Positions 26,724-36,369 of a stretch of DNA of 64,000 bases are shown here, piece by piece. The stretch covers positions 1,736,001-1,800,000 of the forward strand of contig NZ_CAJHAF010000001.1 in assembly GCF_904846315.1 (NCBI RefSeq). Direction: 5' to 3'. Position numbers and translations under genes: made by a program. The stretch is from Psychrobacter jeotgali (lineage in GTDB: Bacteria; Pseudomonadota; Gammaproteobacteria; Pseudomonadales; Moraxellaceae). The notes under the pieces were generated by a model that was not told the DNA's origin, did not search any database, and was given only the letters and a program-made list of their open reading frames with translations. The number at the start of each line of letters is the position of its first letter. Position 1 is the first letter of the stretch.

Positions 26724-28190
26724 CTAGTTTGACTCAGCACCCTCTACTATATCAATGGTTATGGGCTTTGTCACATTAGCGCCTTTATCACCATTGGTAA
26801 TAGACCTAACCGAAGGACGTGCTTGATCAAACAGAGCTTTCTCAAAAGCAGGTAAAGCGGTTTCCATAAGGCTACCAATCACCATTTGCGGCTCAGATGG
26901 CTCAAAACCCATCAAGCTTTCACGTTCTTGCACCCGTCTAATGGCATCTTTGAACGCCGCTGTAAAGCTAGTATTCTCACGTAAGCTCTCAGCAAAAAAC
27001 GCTTGACCAAAATAGGTCATCTCAGCGGTATTGGTACAGCCAAAGGACATTTTATCAGCGGCTGAGGCGGTTATAATAACTGTCGTAGGTGAAGCCAATT
27101 CATCGATAAATGAGCCTGAATAACAAGCTGATACCACAATGACCCGCCAGCGAATACCAGACTCGTCTAAGGCCTCACGAAGCCATGCCGCATCTAAGTG
27201 TTCCATTTCCAAAGGAGGATTATCTAACAACACAATATCTTGATCGCCATGAGAAGATAGAGTTAAAAACAGCACATCTTCATCCGCATTCATCTGTTGG
27301 CCAATTTTTTTCAGGCCTCGCAAGATACTGGTTTTGGTCGCTATAGGTTCATCAAGCCAGCTATAAGTGTTATTAATCAGTGCTAAAGAACGCCCACTGG
27401 TACCAAAACGCACATCAAATAATTCACGGACTTTGTTAATCTCCGAGCGAAAAACATCCAGTCCAGAAAACCCGGCTACGCCCATAAAGTACCAATCACT
27501 CTTACCAGCGACACTAGGATCAACACTATTTAATGCTTGTTGCAACAGTCGTGGCTGCTCATACAAAGCCGCTTCGGCTATCATGGGCTGAACGGGTACT
27601 TGCTTAAATATCGGCTGGTCAGCAACGTTATTTTGCCAAATAGTTAGCAGAGCTAATGAGCCTAGCAGCAAGATAATGCGCTCCCACCACGGTGTCCTTA
27701 GACGACGAGCAAGAATCCATATCAACGCTAAGGTCTGCCACAAAAACAATAGCAAAAACAGTATGGGTAAGAATGAATAACTCCAATCTGGCAGCCAGCC
27801 TTGACTACCAAAAAACTGAACCATGCTTTGTAATAATGCTGAGAGCGTATCAGCGGTTAGCCACAGTATGACCGGTACAAATAAGAGTGCTTGATTGCCA
27901 GAACGGCGAGCAAGGATAATACCGCCCAATAGGATAATGGTTGGCCAAATCAAATAGCTGACCAGCCCTTGCTCATTAAACACGCTACCACTTTGAGCGG
28001 CTAACCATGAAAATAAGACATTGCTACTCAGCGCCAACACGGCAAAAACGGCGAACTGTATAAAGGTTGGTTTCACCCAAGAAAAGGCACGGGTCGACCC
28101 TACCAGCATCCACAAAGCTGCGATAATATTGGCAGCGAAATTGAGCGAAAAGCGCTGGAGAGAAATATTTTTTTGCGATGAGAATGACAA
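26724..28190 (-). CDS. membrane-anchored C13 (legumain-like) cysteine peptidase
   Basis: The N-terminal ~190 residues hold about six transmembrane helices. The rest, facing one side of the membrane, is a caspase-fold C13 peptidase domain with catalytic H314 in LSSHGDQD and C356 in VSACYSGSFIDEL, followed by ITASAADKMSFGC. The start is TTG 28190, supported by GAGG 8 bp upstream; no ATG is near. C13 peptidases of this bacterial type are poorly characterised, and the substrate is unknown. It stands alone, upstream of fghA on the same strand with an 84-bp gap. Confidence 0.85.
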   Translation of the reverse strand: MSFSSQKNISLQRFSLNFAANIIAALWMLVGSTRAFSWVKPTFIQFAVFAVLALSSNVLFSWLAAQSGSVFNEQGLVSYLIWPTIILLGGIILARRSGNQALLFVPVILWLTADTLSALLQSMVQFFGSQGWLPDWSYSFLPILFLLLFLWQTLALIWILARRLRTPWWERIILLLGSLALLTIWQNNVADQPIFKQVPVQPMIAEAALYEQPRLLQQALNSVDPSVAGKSDWYFMGVAGFSGLDVFRSEINKVRELFDVRFGTSGRSLALINNTYSWLDEPIATKTSILRGLKKIGQQMNADEDVLFLTLSSHGDQDIVLLDNPPLEMEHLDAAWLREALDESGIRWRVIVVSACYSGSFIDELASPTTVIITASAADKMSFGCTNTAEMTYFGQAFFAESLRENTSFTAAFKDAIRRVQERESLMGFEPSEPQMVIGSLMETALPAFEKALFDQARPSVRSITNGDKGANVTKPITIDIVEGAESN

Positions 28191-28398
28191 AGATTAGACC
28201 TCTATCCAGTCAGAAGAAGTAAAGGGACGGAAAAAAGTTATCAATAACCCGTTAGCTAGCAACTATAGACAGTCTATCTTGCTATTCTGACCCAATTGTA
28301 ACGGATTGTGAGTAAAGACAGTAAGGCTGATTTGTAAAAATAGCTAGAAAGTCCAAACGTCACTTTTAAGTATAGAGATAGATAGAAGAATCAGTATA

Positions 28399-28428
28399 AG
28401 AAAAGGCCTTATAATTAAGACCTTTTCT
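28399..28428 (-). terminator. terminator of htpG
   Basis: A 13-bp stem with one mismatch (agaaaaggcctta / taagaccttttct) lies about 33 bp after the htpG stop, with T-rich sequence on the reverse strand. Confidence 0.75.
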
Positions 28429-28460
28429 TTATTAACTATAATGAATTTTTAAAACAGTGC

Positions 28461-30473
28461 TTATTTCATCAATAGCTCATTCACACGCTTAAGATATGCG
28501 GCCGGATCATCAAGCTGACCACCATCGGCTAGTAGCGCTTGATCAAAGATGACTTGCGCCAACTCATCAAACTGCTCGCTACTCTCAAGCTTTTTGATTA
28601 GCGGATGATCAGGATTGACCTCCAAGATCGGTTGGGTATCTGGTACCTCTTGACCCATTTGCTTGAGCATTTGAATCATTTGCGGCGACAACTCACCTTC
28701 TGGGGTCACTAGTATCGCTGGGCTATCGACCAAACGATTGGACACTCGTACGTCTTTAGCACGTCCACTAAGCGTGGTTTTGAGCTTATCAACCATGGGC
28801 TTCATGGTTTCTTGTGCTTTCTCGGCTTCAGCTTTCTCTTCTTCGTCTTGCAAGTCGCCCAAATCGACTGCGCCTTTAGCAATATTTTGTAGCGGCGTAC
28901 CATCAAACTCGGTTAAGAAGTTCATCGCCCACTCATCAACACGGCTGGTCATAAGGATAACTTCGATGCCTTTCTTCTTAAACAGCTCAAGCTGCGGGCT
29001 GTTTTTGGCAGCGGCAAGATTATCAGCGGTTAGATAATAGATGGCTTTTTGACCGTCCTGCATGCGGCCTTTGTAATCTTCAAAGCTGGTCGCAACCTTG
29101 TCATCGGTGCTGGTAGCATAGCGTAATAACTTGGCAATACGCTCTTGATTGCCCATATCTTCGCCAAGCCCTTCTTTGATAACGTCGCCAAACTCGCTAT
29201 AGAACTGAGCGAATTTGTCTTGTTTATCATTATCTTCGCTATTGGCCAGGCTTGCTAGCATAGTCAATACACGGCGAGCATTACCATCACGGATTGATTT
29301 GACATCACGTGATTCTTGCAAGAGTTCACGGCTGACGTTCAGTGGCAAATCAGCTGAATCAATAACCCCTTTAACAAAACGAAGGTACATCGGCAGTAAC
29401 TGCTCGGCGTCATCCATTATAAACACACGTTTGACGTAGAGCTTTAAGCCATGTTGCTGCTCACGGGTATAAAGATCCATCGGTGCTTTTTTAGGTATAT
29501 ATAACAGCTGGGTATACTGTACGCGGCCTTCTACGCGGTTATGCGTCCAAGTCAGCGGATCATCGAAGTCATAGCTGATGTTTTTATAAAAATCGATGTA
29601 TTCGTCATCGTCAACCTCGGAGCTTGAGCGTGTCCACAGTGCGCTGGCTTTATTGATGGTTTCCCACTCATCAGTCAATACCATCTCGCCGCCCGTTGCA
29701 GCGGCGCTTTCATCAGTACTCTCGCCTTCATCTTCGACGACATCTTCTTGCCAAACTTCTTTACGCATCTGAATCGGCAAGCTGATATGGTCTGAATACT
29801 TATTGACCAAACGCTTAATTTTGGCGCGGTCTAAATAATTGTCTTCGCCCTCAGTGTATTCTTCTTTAAGATGCAAAGTGATACTGGTGCCGCGGGTTTC
29901 TTTAGTAATGGTCTCAACGGTAAAACTGCCGCTGCCATCAGATACCCAGCGCACACCTTTATCTGCAGGGTCGCCCGCTTTACGTGATTCGACGCTAATG
30001 GTATCAGCAACAATAAAGCCTGAGTAAAAACCAACCCCAAATTGACCAATCAGCTGACCGTCTTGCTTTTGAGATTCAGATAACTTATCAAGGAATGCTT
30101 TAGTGCCAGACTTGGCAATTGTTCCCAAGTTCTCAATAGCATCGGCTTCATTCATCCCGATACCATTGTCGATAAAGGTAATAGTTTTAACTTCCTCATC
30201 GATAGCGATACGGATACGTAATTCGCCATCATCCTCATAAAGGCTGTCGTCATTGGTAGCTTCAAAGCGCAATTTATCGCAAGCATCGGAGGCGTTAGAT
30301 ACCAACTCACGTACGAATATATCAGCGTTAGAATACAGCGAGTGGGTGACCAAATGCAGCAGTTGTGCCACTTCGGCCTCAAAACTGTGTTTGGTTACGT
30401 CTGGGTTATTATTTGAATCGTTATCTATATTGTTATTATCGACCGCTGTTTGGTCGTTTTTTTGCTCGCTCAT
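28461..30473 (-). CDS. htpG: chaperone HtpG (Hsp90)
   Basis: This is a cytosolic ATP-dependent chaperone. The GHKL ATPase motifs are visible: [21 protein letters not shown] and [11 protein letters not shown]. The middle domain and the C-terminal dimerisation domain complete the 670 aa, against 624 in E. coli. The extra length comes from an Asn/Asp-rich N-terminal tail (about 28 residues) and an acidic Glu/Ser insertion after [13 protein letters not shown] at about residue 240. AAAGGAG precedes ATG 30473. It is monocistronic, flanked by terminators. Confidence 0.97.
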   Translation of the reverse strand: MSEQKNDQTAVDNNNIDNDSNNNPDVTKHSFEAEVAQLLHLVTHSLYSNADIFVRELVSNASDACDKLRFEATNDDSLYEDDGELRIRIAIDEEVKTITFIDNGIGMNEADAIENLGTIAKSGTKAFLDKLSESQKQDGQLIGQFGVGFYSGFIVADTISVESRKAGDPADKGVRWVSDGSGSFTVETITKETRGTSITLHLKEEYTEGEDNYLDRAKIKRLVNKYSDHISLPIQMRKEVWQEDVVEDEGESTDESAAATGGEMVLTDEWETINKASALWTRSSSEVDDDEYIDFYKNISYDFDDPLTWTHNRVEGRVQYTQLLYIPKKAPMDLYTREQQHGLKLYVKRVFIMDDAEQLLPMYLRFVKGVIDSADLPLNVSRELLQESRDVKSIRDGNARRVLTMLASLANSEDNDKQDKFAQFYSEFGDVIKEGLGEDMGNQERIAKLLRYATSTDDKVATSFEDYKGRMQDGQKAIYYLTADNLAAAKNSPQLELFKKKGIEVILMTSRVDEWAMNFLTEFDGTPLQNIAKGAVDLGDLQDEEEKAEAEKAQETMKPMVDKLKTTLSGRAKDVRVSNRLVDSPAILVTPEGELSPQMIQMLKQMGQEVPDTQPILEVNPDHPLIKKLESSEQFDELAQVIFDQALLADGGQLDDPAAYLKRVNELLMK

Positions 30474-30673
30474 AAAAAACTCCTTTAATTTATGTCAAGT
30501 TGAGAGTCGGGTAAAGCTTATAATTGAACAGTATTAATTAAACCAAAATCGCTCAAATAAGCATAACAATGGCTTAGTTTTAAATAGCGCTAGGCTGCTT
30601 ATACTAATAGGGCCATAAGAAAAAATTTCAAGCATGATCATGGGTTATCTAACTAAAAATAACCAGCAAGAAA

Positions 30674-30701
30674 ACACCGCCTTAGTTTCCTAAGGCGGTG
30701 T
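30674..30701 (-). terminator. terminator of catalase gene
   Basis: A perfect 12-bp GC-rich stem, acaccgccttag / ctaaggcggtgt, with a 4-nt loop and a reverse-strand T run lies 38 bp beyond the stop codon. Confidence 0.92.
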
Positions 30702-30738
30702 CGTTATACAATAAATGATTTATTTTTAAATCTATAAA

Positions 30739-32259
30739 TTACAAGCAGCTAGGCAAATTACGAGCAGGATCAGTCTCTCGAGCTGCCATCGCATCTTCAA
30801 CGCTCAACCCTAGTGCTTTGGCAACACCTTCACCGTAAGCAGGCTCACACCAATTACAGTTACGGATATGACGATATTTGATAAAATCTGGTGCATCGCC
30901 CATCGCTCTTGCGGTGTTACCGAAAAGCGCCTGCTTTTGCTCATCGTTCATCAGGTTGAACAGCGCACGGGGCTGGCTGAAATAGTCATTTGAGTCCTCA
31001 CGGAAATCATAGTGATCAGCATAGCCATCAATCTTCAGAGGTGGCTCAGCGTACTGTGGCTGCTCTTGCCATTGCTCAAAGCTGTTTGGCGTGTAGTGTG
31101 GACGGCCGCCATAGTTATCATCAACCCGTACCTGACCATCACGATGGTTGCTGGTCACCGGACAAGTTGGTTTATTCACTGGAATCTGCTTATGATTAAC
31201 ACCAACACGGTAGCGCTGAGCATCGGCATAGCTAAACAGACGGGCTTGTAGCATTTTGTCTGGTGAAGCACTGATACCGGGTACTATATTATTCGGTGCA
31301 AAAGCCGCTTGCTCAACGTCTAAGAAATAGTTCTCAGCGTTCCTATTTAATTCGAACTCGCCCACTTCGATCAGCGGATAATCACCTTTTGGCCATACTT
31401 TACTTAGATCAAACGGATGGTACGGTACTTTATCAGCCTCTTCTTCTGGCATGATTTGTACGTACATCTTCCACTTCGGAAAGTCGCCATTATCGATAGC
31501 ATTAAGTAAATCCTCTTGATGGCTCTCACGGTTGCTAGCGACAATCTCAGCCGCTTCAGCATCGGTTAAGTTTTTAATACCTTGCTGAGTAACGAAGTGA
31601 AATTTGACCCAAAAACGCTCATTATCACTATTAATAAAGCTATAAGTATGCGAGCCAAAGCCATGCATGTGTCTATAAGAGGCTGGAATACCACGGTCAC
31701 TCATAGTGATAGTGACCTGATGCAAAGATTCTGGCAATAGTGTCCAAAAATCCCAGTTATTAGTCGCTGAACGCATATTGGTACGAGGGTCACGCTTAAC
31801 CGCTTTGTTCAAATCTGGAAACTTACGAGGGTCACGGACAAAGAATACTGGTGTATTATTACCCACTAAGTCCCAAATACCTTGATCGGTATAGAACTTT
31901 AATGCAAAACCGCGAATATCACGCTCAGCATCAGCGGCGCCGCGTTCGCCTGCTACGGTACTAAAACGGGCAAACATCTCGGTCTGCTTACCGACTTCAT
32001 TAAAGATATTAGCGCGAGTGTATTTAGTAATATCGTTAGTCACAGTAAACGTTCCAAATGCGCCCGAACCTTTGGCGTGCATACGGCGCTCAGGGATAAT
32101 CTCACGGTTAAGATCAGCAAGCTTTTCATTAAGCCATAAATCTTCTGCTAACAGTGGGCCACGTTTGCCTGCAGTTTTGCTGTTTTCATTATCAACAACA
32201 GGGGCACCATTACTCATAGTAAGTGGAGTAGTGTCATAAGGGCATTTTTTATCGTTCAT
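30739..32259 (-). CDS. katA: monofunctional haem catalase
   Basis: This catalase dismutates hydrogen peroxide. The active-site His is H61 in [12 protein letters not shown], the Asn lies in [14 protein letters not shown] (134/135), and the proximal haem Tyr is in [12 protein letters not shown]. The 506-aa length without a C-terminal extension indicates a small-subunit (clade 3) enzyme. ATG 32259 is chosen because AAAGGAGACAG lies just upstream; the frame runs open to 32334 with no ribosome site. It is transcribed alone, from the AT-rich spacer after 32259. Confidence 0.96.
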   Translation of the reverse strand: MNDKKCPYDTTPLTMSNGAPVVDNENSKTAGKRGPLLAEDLWLNEKLADLNREIIPERRMHAKGSGAFGTFTVTNDITKYTRANIFNEVGKQTEMFARFSTVAGERGAADAERDIRGFALKFYTDQGIWDLVGNNTPVFFVRDPRKFPDLNKAVKRDPRTNMRSATNNWDFWTLLPESLHQVTITMSDRGIPASYRHMHGFGSHTYSFINSDNERFWVKFHFVTQQGIKNLTDAEAAEIVASNRESHQEDLLNAIDNGDFPKWKMYVQIMPEEEADKVPYHPFDLSKVWPKGDYPLIEVGEFELNRNAENYFLDVEQAAFAPNNIVPGISASPDKMLQARLFSYADAQRYRVGVNHKQIPVNKPTCPVTSNHRDGQVRVDDNYGGRPHYTPNSFEQWQEQPQYAEPPLKIDGYADHYDFREDSNDYFSQPRALFNLMNDEQKQALFGNTARAMGDAPDFIKYRHIRNCNWCEPAYGEGVAKALGLSVEDAMAARETDPARNLPSCL

Positions 32260-32482
32260 TATCTGTCTCCTTTCAAAGTGGAATAAAAATAAAGCCTTCA
32301 ACAACCTTTTTAAAAAATTACTTAATAATTCCAATAGTAATATTTAGCATAGTTCATCTTTCTATTAAAGGTCACTATGGTAATTACACCTTATTATCAT
32401 CCATTTGTATAATAAATTAAATCCATGTTAACGTTCTACTTTATAAAACCATACCTAAGCACTCTCTGCTGCTACCGCCGGC

Positions 32483-33298
32483 CTAGGACGGCATTGGGCG
32501 AATGGTCAAAATCTGTTCACTGCGACCAAAGGGACCGTGAATATCGTGCAAGATAGCACTGGTTATGCCAATACCATCGTACCCATACTGCTGCACCGCT
32601 TCAATACCAAGCCACTGTCCTGTTGGTGCACGGTGCATATGAATTTGTAAGTCAGTATTGGGGAACATCCACTGTGCAGCTGACAGCTCTATGCCAAGGC
32701 GTGGTACCACCCCGTTGGCGGTATCGACCATGCCTAATAAATGCACTAAATCATGGGTAGGTTCACCTGCTACCATTTCAAGATCATTAGTAATCCACAC
32801 CATACCCTTACCAGGGCGGCGCTCTGAGCTCGCAACCAAACGCACGCTTTCAATAAAACCACCCGGCCAGCCCTTCATATCGTTCCATGCGGGCAAAGCA
32901 TCGGGCTTATATGAAGGTTTTTGATCCTCAAGTCCTGCAACTGCGCTAGTATCTTGAGTCAGAAGCCGCCAAGCACGAGCAATGATACAATCGCGACCAC
33001 GACTGCTCATTACCGACTCGATTAGCTCAATGGTTCGGCCCGGGCGAATACAACGCGTGGTGATGATAAAATCATCAAGCGGAATCAATCCCAAAATATC
33101 AAGACTAATACGCGCAATACGCATATTATCCTGCGGCATATAGCGCTCCAGCTCGGTAGTCAATACACCCGTAGCCGGTGCCATATGTTGCTCATGCTCA
33201 TTCCAAGCACCTTGAGCATGCTTGGTGGGCTTATAATGCGCCACACAGACCCCATCCGCCTGCTGTTCGCGTTTTATAAAGTGGTAATAAGCGGCCAT
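32483..33298 (-). CDS. acyl-CoA thioesterase-like hotdog protein
   Basis: The 271-aa protein looks like a double-hotdog thioesterase of the TesB/4HBT_3 superfamily. It has an N-terminal part with GAWNEHEQHMAPATG, then RISLDILGLIPLDDF, TRCIRPGRTIELIE and a C-terminal hotdog with WMFPNTDLQIHMHRAPTG. The Asp in NTDLQIH is in the position of the TesB catalytic Asp. The acyl substrate is unknown. AAGGATAATC precedes ATG 33298. It is the last gene before the katA promoter region, on the same strand as ispH. Confidence 0.75.
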   Translation of the reverse strand: MAAYYHFIKREQQADGVCVAHYKPTKHAQGAWNEHEQHMAPATGVLTTELERYMPQDNMRIARISLDILGLIPLDDFIITTRCIRPGRTIELIESVMSSRGRDCIIARAWRLLTQDTSAVAGLEDQKPSYKPDALPAWNDMKGWPGGFIESVRLVASSERRPGKGMVWITNDLEMVAGEPTHDLVHLLGMVDTANGVVPRLGIELSAAQWMFPNTDLQIHMHRAPTGQWLGIEAVQQYGYDGIGITSAILHDIHGPFGRSEQILTIRPMPS

Positions 33299-33408
33299 GA
33301 TTATCCTTAATCCTATAAGTGAGTTGAAATCAATTATTTTTCGACATTATTATTATTTTATTGTTGACCGTTAGCTTAAATTAATTAAGCTAAAACGGTT
33401 GTTAGATT

Positions 33409-33654
33409 TTATTTAACTAGCGCCTGCTTTCTAGTTTTTAAAAGCCTACGACCCTTAATAATAAGAAATAGTAATAGGAACATCACCGCAATTAAGAAGC
33501 CATAAAAGAAGCTACTTTCTCTGATAAAAATCATTATGTTTCTGCTTAGAATAACTACCAGCAGCGCAATAATAAAAGCATTTATCTTTAATTGCCTATT
33601 GACCTCATCGAGCGTCGCTTCTGCCAATACGAACTTGGTTTTTTGCTTTTTCAT
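33409..33654 (-). CDS. small two-helix membrane protein, unknown function
   Basis: Starting from ATG 33654 (AGTAGG upstream), the product is 81 aa with a polar basic N-terminus and two adjacent hydrophobic helices (about 25-44 and 48-67), ending in a Lys/Arg-rich tail. The frame remains open up to 33732 inside ispH, but that start is unlikely. It begins 10 bp after the ispH stop and is probably cotranscribed. No family is recognised. Confidence 0.6.
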   Translation of the reverse strand: MKKQKTKFVLAEATLDEVNRQLKINAFIIALLVVILSRNIMIFIRESSFFYGFLIAVMFLLLFLIIKGRRLLKTRKQALVK

Positions 33655-33664
33655 CCTACTAGAC

Positions 33665-34621
33665 CTACTGACCCACTTGGGTGACCGGAATGCGCAGCGC
33701 TTTAGGTAAGCTAAAAGTAACATTTTCTTCAATACCTGCTAGCTCATTAGGTATTTGACCACCCCAATCTTGCAATTGTTGCAATACTTCTTGGATAAGA
33801 ATTTCAGGCGCAGAGGCTCCAGCCGTTACACCCACACTAGTAATACCATCAAACCAACTACGCTCGATTTCATTAGCATTATCAATTAAATAAGCCTGAC
33901 AATCCATACGCTCAGCAAGCTCACGTAGACGATTGGAATTCGATGAGTTTGGCGAACCGACGACCAAGACCACTTCACAACGTTCCGCCAGATCTTTTAC
34001 TGCGTCTTGGCGGTTTTGGGTGGCGTAGCAAATATCGTCCTTACGCGGCCCTTGTATACTAGGAAACTTCCCTCGTAGGGCATCAATCACCCGTGCAGTA
34101 TCGTCCATCGATAAAGTAGTCTGAGTCACAAAAGCCAAGCGCTCAGCATCTTGGACGGTTAGTTTATCGACATCACCTTCATTTTCGACCAAATGGATTT
34201 GGCCCCCGTGCTTACGGTTAAAGCGGCCCATTGTGCCCTCAACCTCAGGGTGGCCAGCGTGTCCAATCAATACTGCATCCATCCCGTTTTGAGCGAATTT
34301 TGCGACCTCGATATGTACCTTAGTCACTAGTGGACAAGTCGCATCAAAAACGGTCAAATCGCGGCGCTCAGCCTCATCCTCGACTGCTTTTGAGACCCCA
34401 TGAGCAGAGAAAATAACGATGGAGCCATCCGGCACCTCATCTAATTCTTCAACAAATACCGCACCGCGATTAGCCAGATCTGATACCACAAATTTATTGT
34501 GTACCACTTCATGGCGGACATAAATGGGAGGGTCAAAACGAGTAAGTGCTTCATTGACAATAGCAATGGCACGATCTACACCAGCACAAAAACCACGTGG
34601 ATTGGCAAGATAAATTTGCAT
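33665..34621 (-). CDS. ispH: 4-hydroxy-3-methylbut-2-enyl diphosphate reductase IspH
   Basis: IspH is the last enzyme of the MEP isoprenoid pathway, reducing HMBPP to IPP and DMAPP with a [4Fe-4S] cluster. The three cluster cysteines are at C12 (PRGFCAG), C96 (DATCPLV) and C198 ([11 protein letters not shown]), as in E. coli. The [13 protein letters not shown] and [11 protein letters not shown] substrate-binding segments are intact. ATG 34621 is chosen because the family starts [12 protein letters not shown]; the longer start at 34654 is unsupported. The length is 318 aa. Confidence 0.97.
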   Translation of the reverse strand: MQIYLANPRGFCAGVDRAIAIVNEALTRFDPPIYVRHEVVHNKFVVSDLANRGAVFVEELDEVPDGSIVIFSAHGVSKAVEDEAERRDLTVFDATCPLVTKVHIEVAKFAQNGMDAVLIGHAGHPEVEGTMGRFNRKHGGQIHLVENEGDVDKLTVQDAERLAFVTQTTLSMDDTARVIDALRGKFPSIQGPRKDDICYATQNRQDAVKDLAERCEVVLVVGSPNSSNSNRLRELAERMDCQAYLIDNANEIERSWFDGITSVGVTAGASAPEILIQEVLQQLQDWGGQIPNELAGIEENVTFSLPKALRIPVTQVGQ

Positions 34622-34909
34622 AAGACAGCCTATCATTGGATAATTTAGCTTCAAAAGCTTCGATTCAAAAAAGTTAGGTAAAGCGCATGCTCTACTTTAT
34701 CATAGTTTGTTTTTATTACCTTTTAAATTACAACCCTCTCAGTCGAATAAAGGGCACATTAAGATAGAAAATACTTAAACTAAAATAAAAGGCCTAAAAG
34801 CAGTTTATAATTATAAACCAATCTTAGTTTCTATTATTTTACATGATGCATCTTACATGATGCCGTTTTTTCTTTTTACCAGCTTTTCTATATCATTAGG
34901 ACATAATGT

Positions 34910-35539
34910 ATGACAGGTTCATTGTTTATTATTACCGCCGCCTCTGGCACTGGCAAGACCTCACTGGTCAAGCAGCTACTGGCTACCACTAATGACTTGA
35001 CGGTGAGCATCTCTCATACTACCCGCAAACCGCGGCCCGGTGAAATTGACGGTCATCATTATCACTTCACTGCCGTAGACGACTTTGTGACCGCTATTGG
35101 TGAAGGTAAGTTTTTGGAGCATGCCGAGGTGTTTGGTAATTATTACGGCACCTCCGAGCAAAGCGTAAGGGCGCAGCTAGAGGCTGGCGTTGATGTTATC
35201 TTAGAGATTGATTGGCAAGGCGCATTACAGGTCAAAAAAATCTTTACTGAAGCAATAATGGTCTTTATCTTACCACCCAGTTTGGCAACTTTGCGTCAGC
35301 GTCTATCTACCCGCGCCCAAGACAGTACGGAGGTCATAGAGCAACGGCTTGCCGGAGCCGTTACCGAGATGGCACAATACGTGCATTTTGATTATGTCAT
35401 CATCAATGATAACTTTGAAGTGGCATTGGCCGAACTCAAGGCCATTATTATAGCCGATAGGCAAACAATCGAGCGCCAACAGCAACGCTATCAGCGTACG
35501 ATTTCGACTTTGTTAGCTGTGCAGACTGCTTTCAATTAA
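34910..35539 (+). CDS. gmk: guanylate kinase
   Basis: Gmk phosphorylates GMP to GDP. The P-loop is [11 protein letters not shown] (10-20), a slight variant of the usual APSGAGKSSL. The GMP-binding motifs [19 protein letters not shown] and [12 protein letters not shown], and the [11 protein letters not shown] segment, are intact. The length (209 aa) is standard. gmk-rpoZ-spoT is a conserved gene order. The Shine-Dalgarno is the tagga about 6 bp before ATG. Confidence 0.97.
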   Translation: MTGSLFIITAASGTGKTSLVKQLLATTNDLTVSISHTTRKPRPGEIDGHHYHFTAVDDFVTAIGEGKFLEHAEVFGNYYGTSEQSVRAQLEAGVDVILEIDWQGALQVKKIFTEAIMVFILPPSLATLRQRLSTRAQDSTEVIEQRLAGAVTEMAQYVHFDYVIINDNFEVALAELKAIIIADRQTIERQQQRYQRTISTLLAVQTAFN

Positions 35540-35575
35540 TTAATAGTAAAAGCAACTGCTTTATTTGGCAAAAAA

Positions 35576-35584
35576 TGCTATAAT
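35576..35584 (+). promoter_or_regulatory. candidate extended -10 promoter of rpoZ
   Basis: TGC-TATAAT lies ~100 bp upstream of rpoZ in the gmk-rpoZ spacer. No clear -35 is present, which the extended -10 could compensate for. Confidence 0.5.
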
Positions 35585-35682
35585 AAACGGTTATTACATC
35601 TTATATTTTTATACTATTTTTATTAGACTAAGAACAACAACTGCGATTCTGATGCTAATAAAAACAACTGAGGTAGCTATTT

Positions 35683-35943
35683 ATGGCACGAGTGACAATT
35701 GAAGATTGTTTAGAAAACGTTGATAATCGCTTTGAGCTGGTTTTGGTTGCAAGCAAACGTGCCCGTCAACTGGCTAAAGGTATCGCTGAACCTATGGTTG
35801 AAGTCGATAATGACAAGCCTACTGTTTTAGCGCTACGTGAAATTGCTGCTGGTAAAATTACCCGTGATATCCTCAATCAGCCTGAGCATAACTTTGCTAC
35901 TAGCTCTCTTGATTTGGCCTTATCAGGCGATAACGGTTTTTAA
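35683..35943 (+). CDS. rpoZ: RNA polymerase omega subunit
   Basis: Omega promotes beta' folding and assembly of RNA polymerase and is a ppGpp binding partner. The 86-aa sequence [20 protein letters not shown], followed by [11 protein letters not shown] and [13 protein letters not shown], is diagnostic. ACTGAGGTAGC gives a Shine-Dalgarno before ATG. A strong hairpin follows at 36014-36046. Confidence 0.98.
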   Translation: MARVTIEDCLENVDNRFELVLVASKRARQLAKGIAEPMVEVDNDKPTVLALREIAAGKITRDILNQPEHNFATSSLDLALSGDNGF

Positions 35944-36013
35944 ATCAAATATTATTCATAATCAATAGTTTTTAAGTGGATTGAAAGCTAGATAGCATTC
36001 ACAAATGATAATA

Positions 36014-36046
36014 GCAAAAGCCACAGTAATATACTGTGGCTTTTGC
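36014..36046 (+). terminator. rpoZ terminator-like hairpin
   Basis: A perfect 15-bp stem, gcaaaagccacagta / tactgtggcttttgc, has a 3-nt loop. The tail is only moderately T-rich, so some readthrough is likely. Confidence 0.7.
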
Positions 36047-36172
36047 GGTTCTAATTCAGGCGTTTTTGTGTTTGCGCTGCTATGCAAAATACTATTATTG
36101 ACCGTTCATGCCCTAAAAAGCACCACTTAATGAAATCGACTTTACTTGTTACATAGCAAGTAGGCTTAGTAG

Positions 36173-36201
36173 TTGACATTCAGAGCATTTTACGATTAAT
36201 T
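36173..36201 (+). promoter_or_regulatory. candidate sigma70 promoter of spoT
   Basis: A perfect TTGACA (36173-36178) is followed 17 bp later by TTAATT (36196-36201), about 170 bp before spoT. Confidence 0.6.
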
Positions 36202-36369
36202 AGAGGGTGATCTACGGTCGTTCGTACTGCCCTATCTCATCTAACTTATTGAGGGTTGATCGCCAATATTTAGTATCTTTTTAATAAGTACCTCTAGCTT
36301 TTGATAAGTACTTTTTTAACGCTTTAATCTATTACAACTCTTCCAGTAAAATTATAGGACCGCGACTTC

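Larger units (their letters stand above)
35944..36369 (+). other. rpoZ-spoT intergenic region
   Basis: This 426-bp AT-rich spacer contains the rpoZ hairpin (36014-36046) and a candidate spoT promoter (36173-36201), both listed separately. No open frame of note was found. It suggests spoT has its own promoter. Confidence 0.5.

Noticed and set aside
28738..29037. 99-codon open frame on the + strand
   Set aside because: It is antisense to htpG with Ser-rich, low-information translation; a shadow.
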